Assembly: GCA_027924585.1 (NCBI GenBank)
Contig: BSBM01002060.1
Location: 186,001 to 250,000, forward strand
DNA from: Larix kaempferi
Taxonomy: Eukaryota; Streptophyta; Pinopsida; Pinales; Pinaceae
DNA length: 64,000 bases
Reading direction: 5' to 3'
Below are positions 1 to 10,985 of this stretch, in pieces (positions within the stretch are counted from its first letter, which is position 1; every line of letters starts with the position of its first letter). Both the position numbers and the translations under genes were made by a program. The notes below the pieces were generated by a model, which saw nothing but the letters and a program-made list of their open reading frames with translations, made no database searches and was not told where the DNA came from.

Positions 1-1281
1 ATCCACGATATTCAGTAATTTTTCTACTACAGAGAGGGATGCCTTATTCTTAATGATGAATGGACCAACTTTAAGAGGGAATTTCACATCCAATGCTTTT
101 TTTAAAGCATAGAAATGTTCTTCTTCTGAATGCAACATTTGTCTAATAAATTCCAAGGCAAAAACACTCATTGTTAAAAAGGTTGGCAACAGATATGGTG
201 CTCCAATAAAACCATACACCCTAATTATAGTATGTTCTCTATATAAGAACCAATCACCTGTTTGGCCTTCTGGTGTAGGATGCAAAGTTTCTTTCATTTC
301 TTCTAACACTCGGGACATTTCAACATTAAAAATAATTCTGTAAACTTTTGCCATGATTTTATGGGTGAACTCAAAAGATGGTACCAAGAAACATGGATTC
401 CGAAATGTTTGAACACACGAACAACTTCAGGAGATATGACTGATATCTGAAATGCTTCAACTCATTGAAATTCACCAACTGGACATGAATCGCTTCAGCT
501 ATGAATTCATCAAAATTAAAACAACACACCGCACTCAACTGTGACTCTAGTGAAATTACTTGGAGAAGGAAACCTAACATAAATTTCGTGATTGACTTAT
601 CACTATCTAGACCTAAAATTTGACTCAACAAGGACAAAAATAACTGGGAATCTCTCTGAAAGACATCAATACTCAAAGGGAACGATAGGTTCTCATGCAA
701 CTGACCATCTTTCAAGACTTGTAATAAAAACTTGTATTTTTCTACAGGACTGCAGTTTCTATAAAACTTTTCCAATTTTCTTCGTTAAAAAACTCAAGGA
801 TTTTGGGAAATGTTTCAGGTAAATGTAGAACCTCACGGACAGTTTGTGCATTTACTCAGCATAGAATTTTGGTTGTTTTTACATTAATGATTACCCTTTG
901 GCCCTGTGAATAATTTACCGCACACCAACAAACAAATTCGGGGAAGTGCAGGGTTTGTTCGACACAAAAATAGTACAAAAAAGAACCAAACACATTAAAT
1001 ACATCCTTTCCCTGCGACTTAAACTCCATTAATTTCTCCTTAGACTGCGAAATACTACACACAAACAAAACAAGGTCGAAAATATCCCTTTCCCTATCAA
1101 ATACAAGCTTCTCATTTTCATCTGAACTTTCATTGAAGGGAAGAAGGTCTTGGGTTTTCTCCATTTGGGACACAAAATAAAAACACTGAGGGTTTCGAGC
1201 TACTTGTGAAGTGAGCTTCTTGGGTGCTATTCCAGTTAACGAAGACAATGACGTTCCCATGGGTTCTTTTCCTCCAGGCAA
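1..1281 (-). pseudogene. Decayed ORF of an unrecognised element family, copy 1 (3' end outside window)
   Basis: I do not recognise a named domain. Reading leftward from 1281, one open stretch covers 1281-856 and a second covers 775-371; the coding signal continues in other frames down to base 1. The middle reads ILGLDSDKSITKFMLGFLL and FDEFIAEAIH, and bases 1-120 read EHFYALKKALDVKF and FIIKNKASLSVVEK. Each matches the plus-strand pseudogene at 20068-23343 (FLGLDSNMYVTECIISLLF, FDEFLAESIH, EHFLYHRKGSNIVF, FLIKNKGALTSIE), so these are two diverged copies of one family. A stop lies near 856 and there are frameshifts near 780 and 360, so the copy is dead. The family is probably carried by a retroelement, because both copies sit among repeats and the plus copy lies inside an element-like unit. 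The start at 1281 is only the first ATG of the open stretch. Confidence 0.7.
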
Positions 1282-2840
1282 TAAGCGACAGAAACATTTT
1301 TAAAAACTTTGAACAAACTTTTTATAGAACATATGCTTAGGTGGTTTCAGAACTTGCAATGAGCGGTTTAAATTTAAACACTTTTCATAGCAGACTCCAC
1401 CAACACTAGCCACGTGGTTAGCGGTTTAATTTCTACTCCACCTTTTCCAAGTTTAACCAACATGCACTTTCTAGCGCAGGAACCCATTTCCACAGTCAAT
1501 TTGCTTCTGGGTGGGTCTGCATCATAATTCTGCCGCCTTGCTACACGTTTGTCTGTTTTGGTGTGAGTCGTCCAATTTTTTAGCGCCTTTTCCACCTCCA
1601 CCCTTGGAGTGAGAGACCTTAGAATAGTGACAATATTTGCATTGTTCCTCTCTATAAACATTAATAAGAAATGTTATATTAATGTTAAATAACCCAAGAA
1701 TCCATATAGAATAAATTTAAAAAACATAAAGACAAAAATGCTAACAATATGAAGAAATCACTTGTTTGATCAATTATACAAATTATAGACATTGTTTGTA
1801 GATGGGTTTGTAGAAGATCTAGTGTAACATGGGAAGAAGTTGATGAAGAAGATGGAGATATGACCATAAGAGATAAGAGAAGTCTAAACAACAAGATCAG
1901 TCTTCCAAGATGGCATTGAAATGAAACATTAAATTAGGAAAAGAAGGAGAGATCACATGTCGTAGAAATAACATCTAAGGTTGGGGTTGTTTTTTTACAC
2001 AACCCATTTCATATTAGATGCATAATACTATTGTTCATGTAGTGTCCCTTTTTAATAAATTTGTTAAAATTGGAAAATTGCAATTTTTGGCCAATTCGAC
2101 CATTAGACTATTAATTACTTGAATGCTTCCAAATGGCTTCAAATGCTTCTGATTTGGGTCTAAAGGTGTTCGAAAAGTATTGGGACATAAAAAGTGACAA
2201 AATTTTCATTACTCCTCTCTACATATTTTAATAAGCAATGTCTAACCGAGATAAACCAAGAACCCATATAGAGGAAATTTTAAAAACATAAAAAATACCT
2301 AACAATTTGAAAAAAACATTTGAAAAATATTCATAACCATTGAGGTGTAATATGACACATTTATGCAATTATAGGCTTGGAACTTCCAAAAGAATTCAGC
2401 CACTTGCATTTACAATTAGAGAATGAAAGGGAGAATTACTAGGAAAATCTATGTTGAATCCCCCAAGGGTAGATGGATTCAAAAGACTCTTTAAAGGATT
2501 TCGAATTGGGTCTAAGGGTATATGAAGTGTATGAAGACATAAAAATGAACCCCGTCGATGATTGTAGACTAATTTCATAATACTTCTGCAACATCCATTT
2601 AACTTCAAGAGAAGTTGGGGAATTTTACTAGTCAAATCAAGGTTCAAAACCCCTAAGGGTAGAGGAGAAAGTTGGCTTCCTAAATGTTGTAATACCTTTC
2701 CAAATTTCAGAACAGAGACGTGGTATTGATAAAGGACTTCAATTATCTCTCCAACTCATAATAAAATAGTTTCTATAGGCTTTTGCAACTACCATAAATC
2801 AGATGTTTGTATAGTAACATGTCTTCACATACTAAGGGGA
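1282..2840. other. Non-coding stretch without a recognised gene
   Basis: This holds AT-rich DNA with no convincing coding signal. A 95-codon minus-strand open frame at 1661-1374 has no recognisable motif and is not called. A 14-bp palindrome, GTTTAAATTTAAAC, lies at about 1367-1380. The stretch may be non-coding sequence of the element whose ORF ends at 1281. Confidence 0.4.
1640..2312 (+). repeat. Diverged direct repeat, arms about 1640-1765 and 2207-2312
   Basis: Both arms contain CCTCTCTA, then an ATTAATAAGAAATGT-like or TTTTAATAAGCAATGT-like run, then AACCCAAGAA or AACCAAGAAC, CCATATAGA and AAAACATAAA, in the same order. The arms are about 560 bp apart. They may be remnants of terminal repeats of one old element or a tandem duplication; the sequence does not decide. 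Confidence 0.45.
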
Positions 2841-2870
2841 AATGCTAGTAAACTTCACCACAGATACCTT

Positions 2871-3450
2871 CTACACCATATCCTGGATATAGTGGAACAT
2901 AATCTTGATGTGCTTCGATCTATCATGAAACACAGGATTTTCTGTCAACTTGATGCAACTCTGGTTGTCACAGAGTATCTTTGTAGCATCAATCTCTACA
3001 TCGAACAATCCTGTCAACATCTTGCGAAGCCACACTACTTCACCACAAGCTAAACAAGTTGCTACATGTTCAACTTCCATTGTACTGAGTGCAACATAGG
3101 GTTTATTTCTACTGACCATGAGATCACACCTGATCCGAAACTAAAGTAACATGATCCTAAGGTACTCTTTCTGTTTTTAGCACTTCCATTCCAATCTAAG
3201 TCTGTGTACCCATACAGTATGAACTCACTATCTGAGGCATATCTGAGTCCATAATCCAATGTACCCTTCAGATATCTCATCACATGTTTTGCCTCAATCA
3301 TGTGAAATTTCCTGGGTTTCACCATATACTGACTCAATGTGTTTACAGCAAAGAAAATACTTGGTCTCGTATAATTCAAATACTTATCTTTGTTTGGTTG
3401 TTGGGTGGACTCCCTCTCAATCTTTGCTTCCTTGCAGGAACTACTAGAGT
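2871..3450 (-). pseudogene. Ty1/copia RT tail and RNase H fragment
   Basis: Reading leftward, TRPSIFFAVNTLSQYM and HVMRYLKGTLDYGLRY match the copia segment after the reverse transcriptase palm. DLDWNGSAKNRKSTLGSCY and then VALSTMEVEHVATCLACGE, CDNQSCIKL and NPVFHDRSKHIKI follow; these are the hallmark RNase H stretches of Ty1/copia polyproteins. A frameshift near 3110 splits the signal: one frame runs to about 3062, and the continuation starts inside 3119. The domain normally degrades the RNA strand of the replication intermediate; this copy cannot make a working protein. Confidence 0.88.
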
Positions 3451-3524
3451 CTCTAATAGAGTGTTCTTCTTCTTGTGGGAGCTGCTTTTGTTCTTGGGAC
3501 AATCTCCTTCTTGTGATGAGGATG

Positions 3525-4163
3525 CTACCTCTTGTTGTAATTCCTCTTGGTGTGTGATGTGAGAGCCTGATCTTCACTACCCATGTTTTCTTTTTGAGCT
3601 ACAATTCGAGCTTCTCCCTGTGAGCATTCCTCCCACACCTTACTGAATGAGATGAGCTTCTTCCTAGCACAAATTCCTTGGATGAAGGAATCCCATGACC
3701 TAGGAGGACCATTCAAGGTGGTCATCACTATTTCTCCATTCTCTCTATCTTCTTCAATGGATTCAAGCTGTTCTTTTATCTGAGCAACCCTTGTAAAGTG
3801 TGACTGCATGGTCTCTGATTTTGTATCTTGACATTCTTTAATTGATTCCTCAAAGTGATCTTATGATTTATGTTCTTTCCTTCAAACAACTTGGTCAAGG
3901 AGTCAAACATCTCTTTGGGTGTCTCTTGGGATGACACATGTGGTATGAGATGGTCCTTGATAGAATCTGCAATGATGCTCTTGGCCTTGACCAAGTTCTT
4001 CTTATGTAAGTACTTAGCCTCATATACCTTTGGGACTGGAACCTCTTCACTTATGTAGGTATCCAATTAATTCTCTTCTAGGATTAACACAATCCTATAC
4101 TTCCATGTTCGGAAGTTATCATCCCCTTCAAGCTTATCCTCAAGCTTGGTGTGGTGAGACATC
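3525..4163 (-). pseudogene. Ty1/copia gag (UBN2-type) fragment
   Basis: The frame starts at an ATG near 4163 (MSHHTKLEDKLEGDDNFRTW), typical of plant copia gag N-termini. An in-frame TAA follows near 4065; after it come SIIADSIKDHLIPHVSSQ and DSLTKLFEGKNINHKITL, the UBN2-type gag helices. A frameshift near 3790-3810 leads to MTTLNGPPRSWDSFIQGI, the expected next conserved block. Gag normally forms the virus-like particle. Signal is lost near 3525, where the internal deletion joins it to the pol remnant. Confidence 0.82.
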
Positions 4164-4414
4164 TTAGTGAGAAACTCAGATGGAAATAAAATATTTATAT
4201 CTTACCATTGGATTTGGAGTTGGCTAGGGTTTGATAGAGAAACCCTAAAAATCCAAACTTGAAATTTCAAACTTCTTACTAGACAGGGAGATGCAATTGA
4301 TTGAGGCGAGCAAGCTCGTGTGCTCAGATTTTGAAAACTCCAAAAATTTACCCCTCAAAAGTGACCTGCAAATTTTGGATCTGCAATTTCTATCAAATTC
4401 TGGTTTTCTAGTTT

Positions 4415-5200
4415 TTTGTCCAATGCACAATGGCCTCTCCAATTCCCAATTAGAGTAAACACTCCACTAGCACAACAAGGTACAAGCTCTCCAAACTGCA
4501 AAGATGAAAATAAAAATGATCAAAATATACTCTCCTTCTTTGTTCTTGTGACTTTTATAAACTTCTCAAGTCCTCCATGGGTCGAATTCCTTCCTAAGGA
4601 TTCATTCCAACTCAATTTGCGAAGAGATTCCAATGTGTGCCACTTTTCCAACAATTCCTAGTCAACTTATTCCCTCATTTCAAATGGCTGTCACTTTGGA
4701 TGCACTAACTCCCTTGTGCACCTTCTTGGAAGCTATTTTTATCCCTAACATGTCATGTATTTCAAATGTCGACATTCAAGTCTGATTTGTGTCATAGGTG
4801 TCATAGCATCTTCATCATTGTTGTCACACTAGAGGCTACGAAATCTAGCCCAACTGTCACAATTCTTCTAAGATTCCTCTTCCTCTTCCATGGGACTTAT
4901 TCTTCCACTCCAATTCGACCTTACATGACTCATGCCATGAATAATACCTCGTAAACTACCCCAAGTATGTTACCCTTCATCTTGAACTTGAATTGGTAAG
5001 AGAATCATGCCAAGTGTAGTGGGGAATATTGCCACAAATGGGTACCACAACCTCTTAATATGTGTCCTCATGGTCCAATGCACAATGGCCTCTCTAATTC
5101 CCAATTAGGATGGGAATCTTTCACCCTCTAAATTGGTACTAAGGCAAGTAGAGTAAACACTCCACAAGCATGGACAAGCTATGCTCTCCAATACACACAT
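4415..5200 (+). repeat. Diverged direct repeat, arms about 4415-4490 and 5068-5200
   Basis: Both arms share GTCCAATGCACAATGGCCTC, then AATTCCCAATTAG, GAGTAAACACTCCAC and a CAAGCT.TCTCCAA run. The second arm carries about 40 extra bases between the shared blocks and a small internal duplication of CATGGACAAGCTATG (about 5183 and 5209). The arms may be LTR remnants of the adjacent copia relic. DNA between the arms has no recognisable gene. Confidence 0.5.
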
Positions 5201-5412
5201 GGACAAGCTATGATTGTGTCCTTGTGATGAACATGGATTGTGATAGTGACATCAATACAATGATACACGGAGAGTGATACAGGTACAAGGACATCAAATA
5301 TAGGTTTATGGAAACCGTGATACAACGACAATGGAATATTGTTCTTCTTATTCATATTAGGGTGGCAGGATCGAGAAAGGATAGGAGATTCAAGTCTCCT
5401 TTGGGTTGGTGC

Positions 5413-5615
5413 TTGTGATCTCAGGGAGTTGGGGATTCCATCCAGTTGATGCTAGTAAAACTATTGAGTTGTACTTTACTGAGGTTTGGAGTCCTATCTA
5501 TAGGTTGGAAATTATGACAACCAAGGGGTTGTAGCCTCGTTCTAGATGGAACTAGTAAACCGAGGAGTTGGAGCTTCCTTAGGTTTCGAGCCTCCCTCCA
5601 GTTAGTGCAGTTAAA
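5413..5615 (+). repeat. Degenerate tandem repeat, period about 65-75 bp
   Basis: Four degenerate copies share a core like GAGTTGGGGATTCCATCCAG followed by TTGATGCTAGTAAA; later copies read GAGGTTTGGAGTCCTATC, GGGGTTGTAGCCTCGTTC and GAGGAGTTGGAGCTTCC. The stretch lies immediately upstream of a copia gag scrap and could be part of its leader or LTR. Confidence 0.4.
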
Positions 5616-5633
5616 TTAGGCAGTCAATTCCTT

Positions 5634-5901
5634 CGAGAGAGTCTGATAGTTGGAACAAAGATATATAGAGCACATGGACGAACATGAAAGTCTCTACTCC
5701 GCACAAGGTTTTGATATCTGGAAATTTGTTCTAAATGCTTACATCGCTCTAAAAAGACTACAAAATTCAGCATCCATGAAGGAGCTAACAAACAATAATG
5801 CAATGGAAATGGATATTGTGTTGCATGGAATACATGATCATGTGAAAGATAAATTTGGAAGGTGCTCATCAGGTGGGACAAGGTACAAAATCTATGAATA
5901 A
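5634..5901 (+). pseudogene. Ty1/copia gag N-terminal fragment (second element)
   Basis: The frame reads SLYSAQGFDIWKFVLNAY, then MKELTNNNAMEMDIVLHGI and VKDKFGRCSS. This follows the N-terminal pattern of plant copia gag, in which a tryptophan-containing helix precedes a stretch rich in Asn, Ala and Met. It ends at a TGA/TAA region at 5901 without the rest of gag or any pol. It is on the opposite strand to the relic at 2850-4240, so it is a separate insertion or an inverted piece. About 85 residues remain of a domain usually longer than 200. Confidence 0.65.
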
Positions 5902-7366
5902 AGGGACCCTATTCTTATCATTATTTTTGTCCCAAGTACCTAAAAAGATTGGGTAAATAGTTCATGAGCATTGGAGTCCAAAGAAGGCTTAAAAATTATA
6001 AGGGAAGTAAGCTTACCTTAGGGGGCCTACAAACTTATGCTAATAGGCCCAAGCGCACTAGAGCATCAACTACACAAGACGTTAGGTGACAATGAGGGCG
6101 CTATGTGGTAGGTGTTGGTTCATCCAACAATACTAAGAGGTGGGGGCTGAATCAGTATTGCCTTTTGCAACCCTTTTATATAAAATTAGTATTAAGCACA
6201 AGTTAAAGAATCATTCCCAATGTGAATAGGACAATTAAAAATTTGAACACACCGATTTATCATGGAAACCTCAAAGGTAAAGCCAACAAATCCTTCCTAT
6301 TAATGAGTTAATCGTATACAAAATTGTTCTACAAGCACCAACTTGATGGAGAACTTGATCCTATGGATTCCTCTGCCACTATAGAAAGGATGCTCCTACA
6401 CCCTTGGTTTTCTACTTGCTAAATAGACTAGGATGGCCCACCACCCTAAATCTCTACCCACGACTGGAAGGAGGCAAGAATTCCCTTAGAAGGCCTAAAC
6501 CTGCCCCAAGAAGAACCCAACAACCCTCTAATTTATAATAGTTTTAACTTCGGTTTTTCAAATCTTGCTTCTGATATGCAAATACCAAAACTTCATAGAC
6601 ACCTATGGTCCTCTTCATACATTTGACTTGTATGGTTATATATATATTCAAAGAACTTTATTATTTGAGAACTTTATTAAGGAAAATCATGCCTCTTCAT
6701 AAAAAAAATATTGGATCCTTATAATGGCATCGATTCATCATTGATCTTCATAGCCTTTCAATCTTGTTCTAATTAGTAAGGAATTACTATTTTGCAGAGT
6801 TAACCAATTTTGGTAATTCTCCAAAGTTGGCAATTTGGCCAAATTGTTCTCCAAATATACCATTTCCAAACATCTCTTCGACAGAGTGGACGTCAAACCG
6901 GCAGTCATCTAAGATTTACAAATATTTTGCGTCCGATCCTTTAAATTAACCCTCTAGCATCTCTCAACAGCTGAATGATTCAAACCCGTTGGATCTTCGT
7001 CAATCCACACCGACTGTGGAATTCAACATGCACTTAGCTAGATTTGATAAAGAACCTGCATCGTATCCTGTGATTTAAACGATGCACAACTTAACCCAGC
7101 GTAACTATCCTGTAGTGTTGGATTGCCCCATCCAAGATCGATGGTGGACTTCAAAAGTTTATGAGCCCAATTATGAACCCTTGCCGTCAATATGTCCCAT
7201 CAATTAAATCAAAGGGTAACGTCTTTGACCCTTAATGTCCTATAATGCGCTATAACATTTTTTCAATTGCTTTGATCTTCAATTCCAACGGCTCTGTAGA
7301 TTTACAACGATCCGTGTTCTGGATTTTTTTTATCATTTATGATCTGTGTTGTGGAGTTAAATAGAT
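5902..7366. other. Non-coding stretch with an LTR-like motif near 6118
   Basis: No gene is seen. Around 6115-6160 the sequence GGTTCATCCAACAATACTAA is followed by a G-rich run and TGAATCAGTATT. From memory this resembles a motif common at the edges of plant LTR elements, but I could not find a matching partner in the window. The rest is moderately AT-rich. Confidence 0.35.
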
Positions 7367-7918
7367 ATGCTCCTCTTCGCTCCAAGTTGCCGAAAACTGT
7401 TTTCTAAATTATCTCTGTGTTCGACTCTTTCTCTGTCCATTTTCCCTCATCAACGTCAGGTTGTTAGAGTTAGAGAACAAGAAAGTCTGAGGATTCTAAC
7501 CACTCTGCTCAGCGGCCGTGATATCCTCTACGAGAAGCTTTCTTGCAGGAGTTCTTCAGGCATGTCTTCTTGTATAATGGGGGAAGGTAGCAGTCGCGGA
7601 AGGACCAGCATCTCCGATGCACATACCCGCATACAAGTTGATAAGTTGGACAAGGAAATGGCATAGATTCGGCATAAGTTAGATTCCTTGGAGCAAGCCA
7701 CAAAAAATGACAAAGTCGAAAGGATGGAGAGGAATGCGCAAGACCAAGCCAACAAAGCCGAAATGATGAGGCTAATGCGAGCCCTCGTCTGTGAATGCGA
7801 TGAAGCCATTCAAAACCAACCCGAGGGGAGCCCAGCTACTTCGGTATGCTCTGGACAGTCCCGTCCATCCCGTCCAACTGTCGGAACTCCCTCAGAGACT
7901 CCCTCAGAAGCAAGATAG
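7367..7918 (+). pseudogene. Hypothetical coiled-coil protein fragment, broken by one stop
   Basis: Two open stretches (7367-7666 and 7688-7918) separated by a stop near 7664 could form one frame of about 180 codons. The second half has a heptad-like charged run, VDKLDKEM before the stop and then ATKNDKVERMERNAQDQANK, suggesting a coiled coil, followed by a Pro/Ser-rich tail. No conserved domain is recognised. Such short coiled-coil ORFs are common in plant retroelements; a host gene is less likely given the surroundings. Confidence 0.3.
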
Positions 7919-8001
7919 GCAAGATCATCAAGAGGGGTCAAAGCAATGGATATCGACCCCTGAGGTAACGACATGGTCCACCCACCATGGTCACTTCTTA
8001 T

Positions 8002-8130
8002 TTTAGGTTTAGTTTTATGTTAGTTTAGGCCAGGGATTTTGTCCTCGGCCCTTATGTTAAGTTTGTATCAGAAGCTATTTTAGGTTTACTTTTATGTAAG
8101 TTTAGGGGAGGGATTTTGTTCAATGCTATA
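8002..8130 (+). repeat. Tandem duplication, unit about 77 bp
   Basis: TTTTAGGTTTAGTTTTATGT followed by AGTTTAGGCCAGGGATTTTGTCC near 8003 recurs near 8080 as TTTTAGGTTTACTTTTATGT, then AAGTTTAGGGGAGGGATTTTGTTC. The copies differ by several substitutions. Confidence 0.65.
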
Positions 8131-8865
8131 AATTTTGAAAAGTTATTTAAACTCTGTGATGATGTCCCTACTATTTGAAGAATATATATCCAGTTTTTTG
8201 AATATTAATTTTATTTAATTTTCTTAATTCTTTGTTCTTCTCTAAATTCTTAACCTCTCTTATTAATCGATTATGTTTGGATTTATGTATTTTGTTTCAA
8301 TTTAGATAAAGTTTTGAATTTCTTTTGCATGATAGTTTAAATAACGGAAAACAAAAAATCAAGGCCATCAATTCGACATAGTGATTATTTATTGGAGAAA
8401 AACTCTTTGAATTTATAAAAACTCCATGAAACACATTAACGAACCATATTTATTTTGTTTTTCATATTGAGTGAGGAACCATATTTTTCTTGGAAGTGCA
8501 TTTTAGCTATTTTGTATAAGATTTGAAAATGGAATTGTGTTGATTTTCGAAGTACTAATGTTTGTAAATTTCCTTATTTACTTTGCATAATATACATGGT
8601 TATCTAAATATGGCTTAAATTTCTAGTTTGAAAACAATAATTTTTAATAAAACAATAGGATTATTATAAAAAGAGTATTATCGAAGGTCATGTATTTCTT
8701 GGTTTTTCCCTCGATGTTTCTGCTCTTCCATTGGAATCACTATAACATAAAATGATTCTACTCTTGCATTGGAATTACTATAACTTAAATCCATAGGTTT
8801 ATATTGAAATGGTACCTTTAAGATCCATAATATTCTTTTAAACAATAGCAAAACCAAAGGCAAAA
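8131..8865. other. AT-rich intergenic DNA
   Basis: I see no gene or recognisable repeat family here. Short pieces such as ACTCTTGCATTGGAATTACTATAAC and CTCTTCCATTGGAATCACTATAAC near 8720-8790 form a small local duplication. Confidence 0.4.
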
Positions 8866-10600
8866 ACAAATATGCCACGTGTCACAATCTGAGCATTCCG
8901 CGTGTCATCCTGGAAGCAAGATATCAACGTTTTAACAACAAAATTTATATAAAGATTCCTCAAAAGAGTTTGATGGCAAGTTGAAACATGTGCTTAGTGA
9001 AAGGGTGTTGGAATTAGATGTTGAGGAGAAATAGCATCCGCTCCTTCCTCCAGAGATGTTTTGTAGCACCGGCGAAAGTATATATCTGCACTTTAAACAC
9101 AAATTTCATAGGAACATTGCTTTGCACAACTTGATTACAATTGGAAATATTCTCAGAGAAAGAGCGGCCGCTCTTTCTCCAAGTTGTCTAGTTTTACAAA
9201 TCCCTCATAAAGGAAGGGGCAGCCACCCCTTCTTATGCCCATAACTCTATTCATAATAGTTTTAAGAATGCAAGAAGGGTCGGTCAATCCTTCTTGTGTT
9301 CACCTTTATGGATATAGGTGAATTGATGGATATGGGTTTTCACAATCATATACTAATCGAAGGGGCAGATCCCTACTATTTACAGCGGAAGTTGAAAGTC
9401 TAGAATTCTCAAACTGGCCTTCGTAGATTATTTTTTTTTACACTAATCTCGTAAATGAATTGATGGTTTATCCTTCATAGGTTGAATAATTTTACATTGC
9501 TTCTCACAATTTGCGTGCAAGTGGAAGTTTGCTCAAAGAAAGAGTGGCCGCTCTTTCTCCAAGTTGTATATTTTTACGAATCCCTCAGGAAGGGGCGGCC
9601 ACCCCTTGTTGTGGTAAGTATTGTTCTAGTGTTCTCTGGTATGGATATAGATGAATTTTACATTACTTCACAAAATTTGCTTGCAAGTGGAAATATTCTC
9701 AGAGAAAGAGCGGCCTCTCTTTCTCCAAGTTGTCTATTTCTACAAATACCTCATAAAGGAAGGGGTTGTCGACCCTTCTTTTTCCCATGACTCTATTCAG
9801 AAAAGTTCTAGGATGCAAGAAGGGTCGTTCAATCCTTCTTGTGTTCTCCAATCTAGATATAGCTCAATTGCTGGATATGGGTGTTCACAATTATCTACTA
9901 AGCGAATGGGCGGATCCCTATTATTTACAGTGGAAGTTGGAAGTCTAAAATTCTCATCCTGGCCTTCATAGCTTAAATATGTTTACACTTCACTCGTAAA
10001 TTAAGGGTCTACTGACCCTTGTTGTGGTAAGTATTCTGCCAGTGCTCACCGTTTTGGATATAAATGAATTGATGGTCTAGCCTTCACAGGTTGAATAAGT
10101 TTACATTGATTTGCACAATTTGATTACAAGTGGAAATATTCTCAAAGAAAGAGCGGCCTCTCTTTCTCTGAGTTGTCTATTTTTACAAATCCCTCACAAC
10201 GGAAGGGGCAGCCAACCCTTTTTTTCCCATAACTCTATTCATAATAGTTCTAGGATGCAAGAAGGGTTGGTTTATTTTTCCTGTGTTAGCCAATCTAGAT
10301 ATGGGTGAATTGATGAATAAGGCTATTAAAAGTTATCCACTAAATGAATGGGTGGATCACAGATATTTACAGCGGGAGCTGGAAGTCCAGAACTCTCAGC
10401 CTGGCCTTCATAGATTAAATATGTTTACACTTCACTCATAAATGAAGGGTCCGCTGACCCTTGTTGTGGTAAGTATTCTGCTAGTGCTCTTCATTTTGGA
10501 TATAAACGAATTGACGGTCTAGCCTTCGTAGGGCCTTGTAAGTGGAAATGTTCTCAAAGAAAGAAAGGCTTTGTCTTCTTTCTCCAAGTTGTCATTTATC
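8866..10600 (+). repeat. Palindrome-module repeat family, copy A
   Basis: The copy opens with TATGCCACGTGTCACAATCT and a second GTGTCA box, as in the other copies. Palindromic modules follow. H1 type (GAGAAAGAGCGG plus its complement) is at 9156-9179, 9538-9557, 9702-9725 and 10147-10166. H2 type (AAGGGTC...GACCCTT, or here often AAGGGG...CCCCTT) is at 9213-9232, 9590-9607, 9760-9777, 10003-10020 and 10445-10462. H3 type (CAAGAAGG...CCTTCTTG) is at 9271-9296 and 9816-9841. Spacers such as TGGATATAG.TGAATTGATGG recur between them. A weaker early module lies at 9023-9050. The unit is expanded into about four cycles. No coding frame is convincing; short ORFs merely cross the spacers. Confidence 0.85.
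9156..9179. repeat. Perfect 24-bp palindrome (H1 module) centred on GCGGCCGC
   Basis: The left arm GAGAAAGAGCGG is followed directly by its exact reverse complement, with no loop. It contains an 8-bp GCGGCCGC core. The sites at 29009-29026 (18 bp perfect), 9702-9725 and 33232-33255 are equivalents with zero or one mismatch. Confidence 0.95.
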
Positions 10601-10985
10601 CCGGCTGCGGATGGTGGAAACATTAAATTCATGCCAATTTTTCAATTAGCATTTTATAGCAGGATAATCTTGTATGTGCTTTAATCCTTAAGCTACAATC
10701 ATACTGTTGGCACCAGTTTTTCCCTAGACGTTTTGAGGGGTTCAGGTCCATGAAAGGAGGTTTAAGCCCTTTGTTGTCGAATCAGAAGACCCAAGGGATG
10801 TCTAATAGGATCTCTGGATATGAATTTGCAGTGCGCGAATAAAATAATAATAAATCCTAGGCTAATTGATATTGAATAAAGTGTCAAGCAATCTTGATAT
10901 TGAATAAAGTGTCGAGCAATTTTGATATATTGTTTGTGATTTAATCTTAAAATTTCAGGATCATAACTATGTTTTTAAACCAAAA
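10601..10985. other. Spacer with a possible element 5' edge and a 29-bp duplication
   Basis: At about 10705 TGTTGGCACCAGTTTTTCCC followed by TAGACG resembles TGTTAGCACTGTTTTTGTCC plus TAGATG at 19202, the proposed left edge of the element at 19202-24329. This suggests a terminal scrap of the same family. TGATATTGAATAAAGTGTC is duplicated at about 10868 and 10897. Confidence 0.4.

Larger units (their letters stand above)
2850..4240 (-). mobile_element. Ty1/copia retrotransposon relic with large internal deletion
   Basis: On the minus strand a copia-type gag (4163 to about 3525) is followed within about 100 bp by the tail of reverse transcriptase and RNase H (about 3450-2871). The zinc knuckle, protease, integrase and most of the reverse transcriptase are absent. 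The gene order agrees with Ty1/copia (gag first, RNase H last). No LTR pair was identified with confidence; the direct repeat at 4415-5200 on the gag side may hold LTR remnants. Confidence 0.75.

Noticed and set aside
9482-9971. Frames of 102 and 106 codons in palindrome copy A
   Set aside because: Equivalent frames recur wherever the spacers and modules occur (for example FLQIPHKGRG) and shift register between cycles.
8866-10600. CRISPR-like array (repeats with spacers)
   Set aside because: The spacers are conserved, the repeats are four different palindromes, the genome is eukaryotic, and no cas gene is present.
8866-10600. Helitron origin for the palindrome family
   Set aside because: Hairpins are abundant, but I did not find a TC start with a CTRR end preceded by a single terminal hairpin, nor any Rep/helicase coding trace.
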